64,000 nucleotides of DNA from Bacteroidota bacterium (lineage in GTDB: Bacteria > Bacteroidota > Bacteroidia > Flavobacteriales_D > Crocinitomicaceae), in NCBI GenBank assembly GCA_030148165.1, contig JASBTZ010000008.1, positions 62,001-126,000 on the forward strand, written 5' to 3'. Below are positions 14,524 to 23,382 of this stretch, piece after piece; the first letter of the stretch is position 1; the number at the start of each line of letters is the position of its first letter. The translations under genes and the position numbers were made by a program. Below the pieces are notes generated by a model. That model was not told the origin of the DNA, searched no databases, and was given only the letters and a program-made list of their open reading frames with translations.

Positions 14524-16783
14524 AACGAACACCCAGGTATGCCCGAGCACCTTGATTCGGCGCATAAACATAACTTGGATCGAATGTCAATGCGTATGGA
14601 TTTTCACCTGTTTGAAGAACATTACCCTCACCATCGTATGAAACATTTTTATCAAACGGATCATGCGCACGTGCAATTAGAAAACTGGTTGATTTTGCCG
14701 GGGTCCAGTTTAAGAGGTTCTTAACCCCTCCGTAAAATTCCCACTTTGACAATCCTTTATAGCTAATCTGAATATTTTGAATACTCCACCAGGGTGAATA
14801 ATCAGAACGCGGATCCAATTCATTTAAGACCGGAAGGCGCATAGGACTATAAACGTTACCGGTATAATCCAGACTGATTTTATTCTTGAATTTATAGCTT
14901 ACAGACCAGGATCCTGAAAAATTCTCAGTGAGAATTTGAGGCGTCTTAATTCCGTTGTCAAAGCTAGCTACATCCATGAAGGTACATCCGGCGATGACAT
15001 CTAAGTTCTTAAATAAGTTTACCAATTGAAGATTTAAAGTAATCCCTTGATCAACAGCATAACTATCGATGTTATCGTAAATAATCAGGTCCGGGTCCGT
15101 ATCATAATCGGCGATAATTTTGTTGGTGAAGTAGGTGTAAAAGAACGTCAAATCCAGATTAATTAACTTCTCCTTTTTCGTTACACGACTAAAAGTATAG
15201 TTTAGGTTTGCATTGTAGGACTGTTCCGGCTTAATCCCATCAAGGATAATAACGTCTCTGGCACCTGTTAATGCTGCGTGATCTTCCGTATAAATATTCA
15301 CTACGCGATATCCTGTACCCGTATTTAAACGAATAGATGAATGGTGTTTGATATCTAATTTGTATCCGATTCGAGGAGTAAAGATGCTTCCATGGAGTGA
15401 GTTATGATCGTATCTCAAGCCACCTAGAAGCTTATTCTTCTTATTGATTGTGATTTCATCCTGAGCAAAAAAACCGGGTAGATTGGTTGTGACGGGAGCG
15501 TTTATTGGGATGGAATCACCCGATTCTGTCGCTGTGGTATTGTCATCATACTTCATATATCGGTAAGCAGAACCCAATAGCAGGTTGTGTTTGCCAACTT
15601 CTTTCTGCCAATGAAGCTGTCCAAAAGCAGTGAACTGATTAGCCATAAAAGCAACATCACCGTAATAGCTGTCCTGCACATGATTGTTTACTGAAGTAGA
15701 AAAGAAAATATCTTCTTTTAAGGGTAGCTGATACTTGCCGATCAATTCCCAGCGCTTTGTATATATACTTTCGCCGTAGATACTGTCGGTGCCTCGAAAT
15801 TGTTTGCTCCAGTTCGTTTCACCTCCCCAGCGATCCTCGTACAATACGCGTCCAGCTATTGAAAACACCCGGTAGTCTTTTCGGTCAAAGTTCCATTTTT
15901 GGAATATTGAATACCGCTCCTGTAATGTTACATCAGTAAATCTGTCGTCATTAACATCTTTGATGTAATCATAGTTAAATGCATTCAAGCCAGTCAGAAC
16001 ATGCGTTTTTTGCCCCAATTTATTTTTGATTGCCAAATCTACATTTGTTTCGAGCCATGATGAAGTTCTGACGTCAACTGCTATCCGCGGTGCTATGCCG
16101 GAATTCTTAGTGATAATGTTGATGATACCGCCAATTGCTTCGCTACCGTACAAAGTAGACGCAGGACCCTTAATTATTTCTACCCGCTCAATAATCGAAT
16201 TCGGAATTCCGAACAAGCCATAAACAGTAGAAAGACTACTTACAATAGGCATTCCATCAATAAGCACCATTGTGTAAGGACCTTCCAGACCGTTAATATG
16301 TATATCTCCCGTATTACAGATGTTACAGTTTAATTGTGGACGAACACCATTGACATTTTGAAGCGCGTCAAATATGGAAGAACTTGGATTCTTTTGAAGA
16401 AATTTTTCAGAGAGAACTTCTATGTTGACAACACTAGCCTTTTTAGTGACAGCACGAAGCGTTCCACTTACAACCACTTCATCAACTTCAAGTGGTGATA
16501 GGGAATTTAAATTAATCACCAATGCTTGGCGAAAGGGTAGTATGATCGTATCCTTATACAATTCATAGCCCTGAGCAAAAACTTCGATTTCGAAAGTACC
16601 CTCCTTATCGTGTTCAATTATAAATTTCCCATCGATATCACTCAGCGCATTTGAAACACCTTTAATCTTGATCTTTGCAAATGGAACAGCCTCGTTATCA
16701 GACATAACAGAGCCCTTCAGTGTTTCCTGAGCAGTCAAGTGGAAACCGAATAAAATAAAGGATATATGAATGAAATATTTCAT
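14510..16783 (-). CDS. TonB-dependent outer-membrane receptor (metal/siderophore type)
   Basis: 757 aa. Signal peptide; carboxypeptidase-regulatory-like domain (about 20-100, TLKGSVMSDNEAVPFAKIKI); plug domain (about 110-225) with IDGMPIVSS, RVEIIKGPASTLYGSEAIGGIINIITK; then a 22-strand barrel ending in VRFILE. The plug contains a Cys-rich NCNICNTGDIHINGLEG stretch that might bind metal. Divergent from a DtxR/MntR-type regulator with an operator between them, so uptake of iron, manganese or another metal chelate is likely; the substrate is not determined. Confidence 0.92.
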   Translation of the reverse strand: MKYFIHISFILFGFHLTAQETLKGSVMSDNEAVPFAKIKIKGVSNALSDIDGKFIIEHDKEGTFEIEVFAQGYELYKDTIILPFRQALVINLNSLSPLEVDEVVVSGTLRAVTKKASVVNIEVLSEKFLQKNPSSSIFDALQNVNGVRPQLNCNICNTGDIHINGLEGPYTMVLIDGMPIVSSLSTVYGLFGIPNSIIERVEIIKGPASTLYGSEAIGGIINIITKNSGIAPRIAVDVRTSSWLETNVDLAIKNKLGQKTHVLTGLNAFNYDYIKDVNDDRFTDVTLQERYSIFQKWNFDRKDYRVFSIAGRVLYEDRWGGETNWSKQFRGTDSIYGESIYTKRWELIGKYQLPLKEDIFFSTSVNNHVQDSYYGDVAFMANQFTAFGQLHWQKEVGKHNLLLGSAYRYMKYDDNTTATESGDSIPINAPVTTNLPGFFAQDEITINKKNKLLGGLRYDHNSLHGSIFTPRIGYKLDIKHHSSIRLNTGTGYRVVNIYTEDHAALTGARDVIILDGIKPEQSYNANLNYTFSRVTKKEKLINLDLTFFYTYFTNKIIADYDTDPDLIIYDNIDSYAVDQGITLNLQLVNLFKNLDVIAGCTFMDVASFDNGIKTPQILTENFSGSWSVSYKFKNKISLDYTGNVYSPMRLPVLNELDPRSDYSPWWSIQNIQISYKGLSKWEFYGGVKNLLNWTPAKSTSFLIARAHDPFDKNVSYDGEGNVLQTGENPYALTFDPSYVYAPNQGARAYLGVRFILE

Positions 16784-16805
16784 TTAAGTACAGCAAAACT
16801 AATAA

Positions 16806-16825
16806 AGTTAGGCTAGACTAACTAA
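16806..16825. promoter_or_regulatory. DtxR-type operator over divergent promoters
   Basis: AGTTAG-GCTAGA-CTAACT is a dyad, and TTAGGCTAGACTAACTAA (16808-16825) follows the known DtxR consensus TTAGGTTAGCCTAACCTAA with one deletion and two changes. It lies between a TAGTTTTG -7 box for the TonB receptor (minus strand, 16794-16801) and a TAACTTCG -7 box for the regulator (16845-16852), covering the -33 region of both, so a metal-loaded repressor could shut both genes. Confidence 0.8.
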
Positions 16826-16856
16826 TAAGTTAGCTTTTTTTTGATAACTTCGAGTC

Positions 16857-17549
16857 ATGTTGTCGTTCACAGAAGAGAATTACCTTAAAAGCATCATTCA
16901 GCTGACCATTTTTGATGACGATATCACGGAGGTCGGAGTGAATAAGCTTGCTGAAAATTTGGGAGTAAAGCCGGCCACGGTAAGTGACATGGTCCGTAAG
17001 CTTAAGGATAAAGGATTGGTGAATTATCAGCGGTACGGAAAAGTGTCGCTAACAAAGGAAGGCCAACTCAAAGGAATGCTGGTCGTTCGTCGACATCGAC
17101 TTTGGGAGACTTTTCTACAAGAAAAATTGGGTTTTAACTGGGATGAGGTGCACGAACTCGCAGAGGAATTGGAGCATATACATTCGAAGAAGCTGATTGA
17201 CCGGCTGGATAATTTTCTGGATAATCCGTCCTTCGATCCACATGGTGATGCCATTCCAAACGCACAGGGAGAGATAATCATACCGTATAGGAAGACCTTA
17301 TCGGAAGGTGAAGACGGCAAGTCCTATAAGATTGTCGCCGTAAAGGATAACAGTCCGGAATTCTTGAAATACGTTAATAGACTTAATCTGGCAATAGGAG
17401 ATAAGGTGAGTGTTGTATCCAAAGAATCTTTTGATCAATCTATGACTATTCATTTTAAGGATGAAAATAAAGTTGTTACACCAAAGTTTTCGGAGAACGT
17501 TTTCGTTGTTTGTTCTCACTGCAATAAAGCAAAGGAGTGCAAATGCTAA
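16857..17549 (+). CDS. DtxR/MntR-family metal-dependent transcriptional regulator
   Basis: 230 aa. N-terminal winged helix (about 1-65; VNKLAENLGVKPATVSDMVRKLKDKGLV), dimerisation and metal-binding domain (about 70-145; RRHRLWETFLQEKLGF, HELAEELEHIHSKKLIDRLD) with His and Glu ligand candidates, and a C-terminal FeoA/SH3-like domain (about 150-215). The last residues CSHCNKAKECKC form an extra Cys cluster. The ATG is only 4 nt after a TAACTTCG -7 box, so the transcript may be leaderless or nearly so. It probably represses itself and the TonB receptor when metal is plentiful. Confidence 0.88.
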   Translation: MLSFTEENYLKSIIQLTIFDDDITEVGVNKLAENLGVKPATVSDMVRKLKDKGLVNYQRYGKVSLTKEGQLKGMLVVRRHRLWETFLQEKLGFNWDEVHELAEELEHIHSKKLIDRLDNFLDNPSFDPHGDAIPNAQGEIIIPYRKTLSEGEDGKSYKIVAVKDNSPEFLKYVNRLNLAIGDKVSVVSKESFDQSMTIHFKDENKVVTPKFSENVFVVCSHCNKAKECKC

Positions 17550-17987
17550 TTAGCGCAATTTATCTTCGTTATACACTTTGATGAAATGATAGCCTCGTGG
17601 ATCAAAGCCTTCGCTTTCGAAAAATCCATGAGCAGCAGTATTGTGTCGGTAGGAATCCAGGGCCATCATGTTGCAATTTGCTTCACGTGCTTTTTTATCG
17701 AGGTATTGAAATATCTTGTTGGCGATTCCCTTTCTTCTGTGATTTTTTGAGACGACCACGTTATCGCATTCCAGATATTTCCCGCACCAAAGCTTCGAGC
17801 CGATCCAATAGGCTGTCAGTCCTATTATCTCACCATCTTCAATCATAACAACCTGACCATAATTGTTCGGAATCATCATATCCAGCTCATTCGTATAGTC
17901 TTCCATGCTTAAAGACGGGTAGAATTCATGCAACAAATCATAGGATTGCAGCATCTCTTCTTTGGTGGTGAATTCCTTTAGCTCCAT
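17550..17987 (-). CDS. GNAT-family N-acetyltransferase
   Basis: 145 aa. The acetyl-CoA-binding motif of the GNAT fold is visible as VVSKNHRRKGIANKIFQYLDKKA (Q/RxxGxG/A type, about residues 82-105), followed by ALDSYRHNTAAHGFFESEGF, the usual C-terminal strand-helix. The substrate is unknown. Its ATG overlaps the stop of the S9 peptidase gene by one base, so the two form an operon. Its own stop abuts the convergent DtxR-type gene. Confidence 0.88.
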   Translation of the reverse strand: MELKEFTTKEEMLQSYDLLHEFYPSLSMEDYTNELDMMIPNNYGQVVMIEDGEIIGLTAYWIGSKLWCGKYLECDNVVVSKNHRRKGIANKIFQYLDKKAREANCNMMALDSYRHNTAAHGFFESEGFDPRGYHFIKVYNEDKLR

Positions 17988-20329
17988 TAATCTTCCAGAA
18001 TTAATTCATTGTAAAACAGTTCATATATACGGCGATATTCATCCGCCCATGAGCTCGGCTTTTTAAACCCGTGTGCTTCAACTGGAAAGATTGCCAACTC
18101 CCAGTTTTCTTTTCCTGACTCTATAAACTTCTGGGATAATCGAACGACATCCTGAAACTGGACATTGTCGTCAACCATTCCATGTAACATGAGCAAACGA
18201 TCTTCCAGGTTATCTGAATAATAGATAGGTGAGCTTTTTCGATAAGCATCCGGATCAGTTCCCGGATAGTTAAGTATATTGCTGGTGTACTCGTGGTTGT
18301 AGTGAAACCAATCAGTTACAGAACGAAGTGCGGCCCCACATTTAAATTTACCCGGTTCTGTTAACAACGCCATCAGTGTAATAAATCCGCCGTATGAGCC
18401 TCCATAAATTCCTATGCGATCGGGATCGATGTTCATAGAATCGATAAGATACTGTCTGCCCAGAAGTTGATCTCTCAGATCAGCTCCACCCATGTGTCTA
18501 TAAATAGCGGTTCTGTGATCTCTGCCATATCCTTTGCTTGCTCGATAATCAATGTCAATCACCGTAATTCCGTTATCCCTTAAGAGATTGTGGAACATGT
18601 ATTCTCGAGAATAACTGCTCCAATACTTATGTGCGTTCTGAAGATAACCGGCTCCATGAACAAAAATCACAGCAGCGCCGTTCGGATGTTCCGGTTTGTA
18701 TAGTCGGGCGTAAATATTATTGCCCGTTTCATCAGGAAAAGTTATCACTTCCGGATTGTACCAGTCATATGAATTGAACTCTTTTGATTTTGAAGAGGTA
18801 ATTCTATTCCTATAGCTCTTCGATTCATTTTTCTGAACAAACAAATCCCACGGCTCGGACGGTAAGGATGATGCCAGGTAGGCAATGTGTTTTTTATCCG
18901 GTGAATAGACGATTCCTTTAACACTGGCAGAGGTAATCCACGGGTGATATGACTTTTTACGCACTTGATAGAGATTGTAGTAGCCAGGGTGATCCCTGTT
19001 TGCGAGAATATCTACCCAGCTTTTTTCGGCTCTTAGTACCTGATGAACCTCCCAGTTGCCACTGGTCATTTGTTTCTTTTTTTTCGAGTCAATATTTAAA
19101 TAATATAAGTGTGAATAACCGGTTTCTTCAGATTGAAAATAGAGCGTCTTGTTATCAGGTAGCCAGTCCAGCGTACCACTGACCATATTCCAGCTACTTA
19201 TTCCCGGTCCACCAATCCAAGCTTCGTCGTGTTGATGATCAAGTACTTCAATTTCACCGTTTGAGAGGTTTAGCGAAACAATCCAACGGTCTTTGTTGTC
19301 ATATGACCGAACGTCAAGTGCGTTATGTTTAGCATCTTCTGAATAGACCAATTCATGCATGATGATGTTACGATCGGAATCGTAAAACATGGAAGTATCG
19401 CCATACTCCTTTAAATACTGTGGTTTTGTACGAATATCGGGCAATACGCTAAAATCTGCATAATAGAGCGTGTCTTTTATCAAATCATAAATGCCCAGCC
19501 GATGATTCGGATCTTTATCAGAAACTTTCGAACGGGCTTTGGATGTGTAGGTGTGACCGTTCGATGCGATGTGATGTTCAACATGCGTATCTTCGTTTTT
19601 TGGATAATCATTCACGCGAAAGGTAAGGTAACGACCATCCGCTGAAATCTGAATATTGTTAACCGAGTTTTCCGAATAGTAGATTATAGGAATTTCATCA
19701 TCCGCAAATAGATCATGATTTTCTTGCCACTCTTTTTTCTCTTCAATATCGCGTAAGAAATTGAAATGTTCCAGTTCTTCCTTCTCCAGAGTATTGAGTT
19801 CTTTGTCTTTGGGTTCAGAACCATTTTTAAAATGAACAAGTTGGGTAATCGTGTTTTCCTCAGGATTAAACGCAAAGAGATCATTCGAAGCCTGAAAATA
19901 GAAAAGACGCTTTACCGGACTGTATTGAACGTTGCGAATTCGGTCCAGGGATTTTATAACGCGTTTAACTTGTTTACTTTCGAAATAATAGCAGAAGAGA
20001 TCGCCTCGAAGAGAATAAACTGCAAATTTTTCATTTTTATTCTCTGTAGCCAAGCCATTGTTCAAATAAAATTCCATGGTAACAGAATCTACTTTCTTGG
20101 TTTCGAGATCGTAGACGTATGTAGCGTTTTCTGGTTGATCATAAGGGTTCCAATCGAAAAGGATTTTCTTGCTGTCAATGGTCCAGCGAACATTGTCCGG
20201 CTGATGCCCTACAAAACTATTGCCGCGCATTATTTCACGCAGATCCAGCTTCGATTGATTTGGAACGGATTGGGCAAATGAAGTTTGCCATAACAATGTG
20301 AAAAGCGGAAGAACAGCAATCAGTTTCAT
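17987..20329 (-). CDS. Secreted S9-family (prolyl oligopeptidase/DPP IV-like) peptidase
   Basis: 780 aa from ATG 20329, which gives a clean signal peptide (MKLIAVLPLFTLLWQTSFAQ); the frame is open to 20410 but that would add 27 residues in front. N-terminal beta-propeller (about 30-530) with WD-like SPDKKHIAYLAS strands, then an alpha/beta-hydrolase domain (about 540-780) with HGAGYLQ, the nucleophile in GIYGGSYGGF and the catalytic HG near the C terminus (VEAHGF). It probably trims peptides in the periplasm. Coupled to the GNAT gene. Confidence 0.9.
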   Translation of the reverse strand: MKLIAVLPLFTLLWQTSFAQSVPNQSKLDLREIMRGNSFVGHQPDNVRWTIDSKKILFDWNPYDQPENATYVYDLETKKVDSVTMEFYLNNGLATENKNEKFAVYSLRGDLFCYYFESKQVKRVIKSLDRIRNVQYSPVKRLFYFQASNDLFAFNPEENTITQLVHFKNGSEPKDKELNTLEKEELEHFNFLRDIEEKKEWQENHDLFADDEIPIIYYSENSVNNIQISADGRYLTFRVNDYPKNEDTHVEHHIASNGHTYTSKARSKVSDKDPNHRLGIYDLIKDTLYYADFSVLPDIRTKPQYLKEYGDTSMFYDSDRNIIMHELVYSEDAKHNALDVRSYDNKDRWIVSLNLSNGEIEVLDHQHDEAWIGGPGISSWNMVSGTLDWLPDNKTLYFQSEETGYSHLYYLNIDSKKKKQMTSGNWEVHQVLRAEKSWVDILANRDHPGYYNLYQVRKKSYHPWITSASVKGIVYSPDKKHIAYLASSLPSEPWDLFVQKNESKSYRNRITSSKSKEFNSYDWYNPEVITFPDETGNNIYARLYKPEHPNGAAVIFVHGAGYLQNAHKYWSSYSREYMFHNLLRDNGITVIDIDYRASKGYGRDHRTAIYRHMGGADLRDQLLGRQYLIDSMNIDPDRIGIYGGSYGGFITLMALLTEPGKFKCGAALRSVTDWFHYNHEYTSNILNYPGTDPDAYRKSSPIYYSDNLEDRLLMLHGMVDDNVQFQDVVRLSQKFIESGKENWELAIFPVEAHGFKKPSSWADEYRRIYELFYNELILED

Positions 20330-20450
20330 ATGGATTCTATTAGAGAGTTTGAATATACGTAATATGAATTTTATGAAAAGACTATAATTTTGACGAAAGA
20401 CAAAGATCAAAAAACTCCTGATTTACTAGGAATTATATTGATTAATGTTC

Positions 20451-20508
20451 TATCTTTGCCGTCCCGTCTCGAGAAGGCGGATTATTATTAACAGGAGTTT
20501 CGAACTCC
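20451..20508 (+). promoter_or_regulatory. rpsP promoter -7 box and leader hairpin
   Basis: TATCTTTG (20451-20458) is an exact match to the Bacteroidota -7 consensus TAnnTTTG. No clear TTG -33 element was found at the usual distance. The 65-nt leader carries a perfect hairpin GGAGTT-TCG-AACTCC (20494-20508) ending 19 nt before the rpsP start. Ribosomal-protein leaders are often bound by their own product; that use here is inference. Confidence 0.6.
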
Positions 20509-20527
20509 AAATTATAAAAACAATCAT

Positions 20528-21133
20528 ATGGCAACTAAAATTAGATTGCAAAGACATGGTAAGAAAGGAAAGGCTTTCTACCACATCGTAGCTGCTGACA
20601 GCAGAGCGAAAAGAGACGGTAAATTCATTGAGAAATTAGGAATTTACAATCCAAACACAGACCCGGCAACAATTGATTTAAACTTTGACAAAGCACTTGA
20701 CTGGTTACAGGTTGGTGCAGAGATGACTGATACAGCGAGAGCTATTTTGTCATACAAAGGTGTGCTTTACAAAAACCACCTGATCAATGGTATCAAGAAA
20801 GGTGCATTGACAGAAGCGGATGTAGAGAAGAAATTTGAAGCCTGGTTGAAAGAGAAAGAAGAAAAGATTGCGAAGAAAGCAGATTCTCTTGGGAAGAATG
20901 CTGACAAAGCGAAAGCTGATCGTTTGAAAGCGGAAGCGGAGAAAGCGGAAGCAAGATTGAAAGCAATTGAAGCAAAAGCGGTTGAAGCTGAAGCACCTGC
21001 TGCTGAAGCAACGACAGAGGAAGCACCTGCTACTGAAGAGACAACAGAGGAAGCACCTGCTGCTGAAGAAACAACAGAGGAAGCACCTGCTGCCGAGGCT
21101 GAGGAATCGACTGAAGAAGAAGAGTCGAAATAA
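20528..21133 (+). CDS. rpsP: 30S ribosomal protein S16 with long acidic C-terminal extension
   Basis: 201 aa, against about 80-90 aa for the core family. The first 85 or so residues are a standard S16 ([39 protein letters not shown]). The rest is a Lys/Ala/Glu-rich predicted helix (about 95-150) followed by EEAPA-T/A-EE repeats to the end. At DNA level the tail has a 30-nt unit (GAAGCACCTGCT...) repeated about four times at 20990-21109. S16 extensions of this kind are known in Bacteroidota; the tail length would vary easily by slippage. It heads the rpsP-rimM-trmN6 operon. Confidence 0.97.
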   Translation: MATKIRLQRHGKKGKAFYHIVAADSRAKRDGKFIEKLGIYNPNTDPATIDLNFDKALDWLQVGAEMTDTARAILSYKGVLYKNHLINGIKKGALTEADVEKKFEAWLKEKEEKIAKKADSLGKNADKAKADRLKAEAEKAEARLKAIEAKAVEAEAPAAEATTEEAPATEETTEEAPAAEETTEEAPAAEAEESTEEEESK

Positions 21134-21141
21134 GAAGCTGA

Positions 21142-21669
21142 ATGGATAAAGCAGATTGCTTTCATTTAGGATATGTAGCGAAACTTCACGGATTTAAAGG
21201 TGAGGTTTCGCTTTTTTTTGATGTAACCAATCCAGGGGATTACGCGAATCTGGATGCGCTTTTCATCGACATCAATGGCCACTTAACACCCTTTTTTATA
21301 GAATCGATCCGTTTAAAGAACAAAGGATTTGCCTCTGTCCGATTGGAAGGAGTCAATGATGAAGAAAGTGCAAGAAGACTGCTTCGCAAGGATATCTATC
21401 TTCCTGCACAGATATTGCCAGAACTAAGCGGTCTTAACTTCTATGATCATGAAGTGGTTGGGTTTAAAGTTTTAGATGAAAAGCATGGAGATATTGGCGT
21501 ATTGGGACAGGTTATTGATTTTAAGGTGAATCCGCTACTTCAAATCATCAAAGGCGAGAAAGAGATTCTTATTCCTTTACGCGAAGGAGTAGTTACAAAA
21601 GTAGATCGCGAAGCAAAAGAACTTCATATTACATCTCCGGAAGGATTGGTAGCGTTATATTTGGACTAA
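21142..21669 (+). CDS. rimM: 16S rRNA processing protein RimM
   Basis: 175 aa, normal length. Assists maturation of the 30S head and binds S19. N-terminal RimM domain (about 8-90; LGYVAKLHGFKGEVSLFFD) and C-terminal PRC-barrel (about 95-172; YDHEVVGFKVLDEK, EILIPLREGVVTKVDREAKELH). It lies 8 nt after rpsP, the common rpsP-rimM pairing; trmD, usually third in this operon, is instead at 52553-53233. Confidence 0.95.
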   Translation: MDKADCFHLGYVAKLHGFKGEVSLFFDVTNPGDYANLDALFIDINGHLTPFFIESIRLKNKGFASVRLEGVNDEESARRLLRKDIYLPAQILPELSGLNFYDHEVVGFKVLDEKHGDIGVLGQVIDFKVNPLLQIIKGEKEILIPLREGVVTKVDREAKELHITSPEGLVALYLD

Positions 21670-22373
21670 TGTCCGTTTTCCATTTTAAAGAATTCTCGAT
21701 AGAGCAGAGCAAGTCGGCTATGAAGGTCGGAACCGACGCTATGGTGCTTGGATCGCTGATAGAGACAGAAGGGCATTCCCGGGCATTGGATGTCGGAACA
21801 GGAACAGGAGTGTTGTCATTAATGCTCGCTCAGAAAAACCAGTTACTTTCTATCGATGCTGTTGAAAAGGATAAGCATAGCGTTGAAGAATGCCAAAAGA
21901 ATTTTATTAGTTCAAAATGGCGTGATCGTTTGACAGTTCATCACGCTGATCTTGCACAGTTTGTTAGCGATACTAAATTCGATCTTATTTTCTCCAATCC
22001 ACCATACTATGATTCTAAGATGATTGGAACAGATAGGAGGCAAGCTGACACCAAACATACTGATTCATTACCAATTCCTTTGTTCATATCCAGGGTCAGC
22101 GAGTTTCTTTCGGAAAATGGATCTCTGTGGATAATAATTCAATCCGAATTTGAGAACAAGTGGATTAACGAAGCTGAATATTGCGGACTGCACCTAACCA
22201 ATGAGATTAGGATCCGTGGTAAAGAAGGTGGCGAATTTATTCGAAAGGTACTTAGGTTTAACCGTCAACAGACTCCCTTTGATTCATCAAACTTAACTAT
22301 CAGGACGAATGTTGGTTCATATACTGAGGAATACAAAGAACTCACTAAGTCATTTCATGGAACAACATTATAG
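21669..22373 (+). CDS. trmN6: tRNA1(Val) (adenine37-N6)-methyltransferase TrmN6 (YfiC family)
   Basis: 234 aa. A SAM-dependent class I methyltransferase: VDVGTGTGVLSLMLAQ-type SAM-binding loop (written ALDVGTGTGVLSL, about residues 40-52) and the N6-adenine catalytic motif FSNPPYYDS (NPPY, about 110-118). The N-terminal FHFKEFSIEQSKSAMKVGTDAMVLGS is typical of the YfiC group. Its ATG overlaps the rimM stop, so translation is coupled. Known role: methylates A37 of tRNA-Val; substrate assigned by family. Confidence 0.88.
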   Translation: MSVFHFKEFSIEQSKSAMKVGTDAMVLGSLIETEGHSRALDVGTGTGVLSLMLAQKNQLLSIDAVEKDKHSVEECQKNFISSKWRDRLTVHHADLAQFVSDTKFDLIFSNPPYYDSKMIGTDRRQADTKHTDSLPIPLFISRVSEFLSENGSLWIIIQSEFENKWINEAEYCGLHLTNEIRIRGKEGGEFIRKVLRFNRQQTPFDSSNLTIRTNVGSYTEEYKELTKSFHGTTL

Positions 22374-22378
22374 GTCAC

Positions 22379-22786
22379 TTACTTCAAATTTTTCTTTTGA
22401 TTCATTAATCCCCAAACTATAGTGGCGGGAATTACTACTAGTGTAGGGAGGGTAGAGGCCAATGGTTTTGGTGTGCCCTTGAGATTGTGGATCAAATACG
22501 TCAATCCGATTGAAAGGATGGAAGGTACAATTACGGCAAAGATCAGTCCTTTTAATTTTGGTTGAACTTCCAAAGCGAACCGTTCGCACATCTTCATGAT
22601 TATTCCACCGAACAATAAGGTATAGGCGGCTTGTTTGAATGCTGCCGTGAATGAAAGACCAATAGGAATGCTATCTGAAAAATTTATAAAAAAGACCGTA
22701 ATGCCCATCACCAGTGCGCCTGCTATTGCCATCTTATAATCGATGTACCGACTACCATAGGTAAATAACCGTCTCAAGCCCTGCAT
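22379..22786 (-). CDS. Hypothetical integral membrane protein
   Basis: 135 aa. Four hydrophobic segments (about 18-36, 46-64, 82-102, 110-127) with a basic N terminus (MQGLRRLFTYGSRYIDYK) and a C-terminal NQKKNLK, so both ends are probably cytoplasmic. No family was recognised. It lies on the minus strand behind gldH with a 32-nt gap, so the two may be co-transcribed. Convergent with trmN6; stops are 5 nt apart. Confidence 0.7.
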   Translation of the reverse strand: MQGLRRLFTYGSRYIDYKMAIAGALVMGITVFFINFSDSIPIGLSFTAAFKQAAYTLLFGGIIMKMCERFALEVQPKLKGLIFAVIVPSILSIGLTYLIHNLKGTPKPLASTLPTLVVIPATIVWGLMNQKKNLK

Positions 22787-22818
22787 ATCGCTAAGCTAAT
22801 AAGATTCCTAAAGATGAT

Positions 22819-23298
22819 CTATTCCTTGATGGTTTTATCGATGATCACTCCAACTTCCATGACCATCACAAGAGGATCGTAAGGCATGTCATGTTCTACT
22901 TTGAAGGTGTATTTACCGGCTTCATTAAAAAGAACGCCTTCTTCTACCAGGTGTTCGCTATCCCAAATGTCATAGCCTGCTTCTCCCATGTAATTACCAT
23001 CTTCATCCCTAATCTGTAACTCATAGGTTTTGCTCAATTCATCACCGCTTGGATTAATATGGGTCACTTTGATTTTCACTACGTCGAACGGATAACCTGA
23101 GGCATAACGAAAAGCAAGACTGATGTCATAGGGTATCGAAACGTCTTCGATTTCAGCTTCAAAAGTTCGGATATCTTTTTTCAGCCATTCAACATCGGGC
23201 GATAAATCCTGGTGTTCTTCGTAGATCCGGTTTCCATCTGAACAAGAAGTCAGAAGTATTAAAGCGAGTACAACAAATAAGTAGTTTTTCATAGACAT
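22819..23298 (-). CDS. gldH: Gliding motility lipoprotein GldH
   Basis: 159 aa. Lipoprotein signal ends in LLTSC (Cys19). The mature domain has the GldH layout: short N-terminal EHQDL, SIPYDISLAFRYASGYPF, a strand-rich middle and C-terminal VMEVGVIID. GldH is required for gliding and chitin use in Flavobacterium johnsoniae and is conserved beside T9SS and gliding genes. An alternative start is the second ATG 6 nt downstream. Divergent from a T9SS cargo gene. Confidence 0.85.
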   Translation of the reverse strand: MSMKNYLFVVLALILLTSCSDGNRIYEEHQDLSPDVEWLKKDIRTFEAEIEDVSIPYDISLAFRYASGYPFDVVKIKVTHINPSGDELSKTYELQIRDEDGNYMGEAGYDIWDSEHLVEEGVLFNEAGKYTFKVEHDMPYDPLVMVMEVGVIIDKTIKE

Positions 23299-23337
23299 TT
23301 ATTAAAGGTAATGCAATTAGGCGCATAAAGAAACAAT

Positions 23338-23354
23338 TTGGCATGTAAATTGTT
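23338..23354 (+). promoter_or_regulatory. Candidate sigma-54-type -24/-12 promoter
   Basis: TTGGCATGTAAATTGTT matches the sigma-54 consensus TTGGCACG-N4-TTGCW at 14 of the 17 positions when N and W are counted, with GG and G(T) at the required 10-nt spacing; the -12 GC is GT here. It lies 43 nt upstream of the start of the T9SS gene. A better match precedes the T9SS gene at 55167. Confidence 0.35.
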
Positions 23355-23382
23355 AAGGGTGTGGCAACTAAAAAACTTAACT

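Noticed and set aside
20990-21109. CRISPR-like repeats
   Set aside because: The 30-nt units are contiguous without spacers and lie in frame within rpsP.
20767-21165. Minus-strand Ser/Ala-rich ORF opposite the rpsP tail
   Set aside because: It is the antisense reading of the EEAPA repeat; GC periodicity makes it open by chance.
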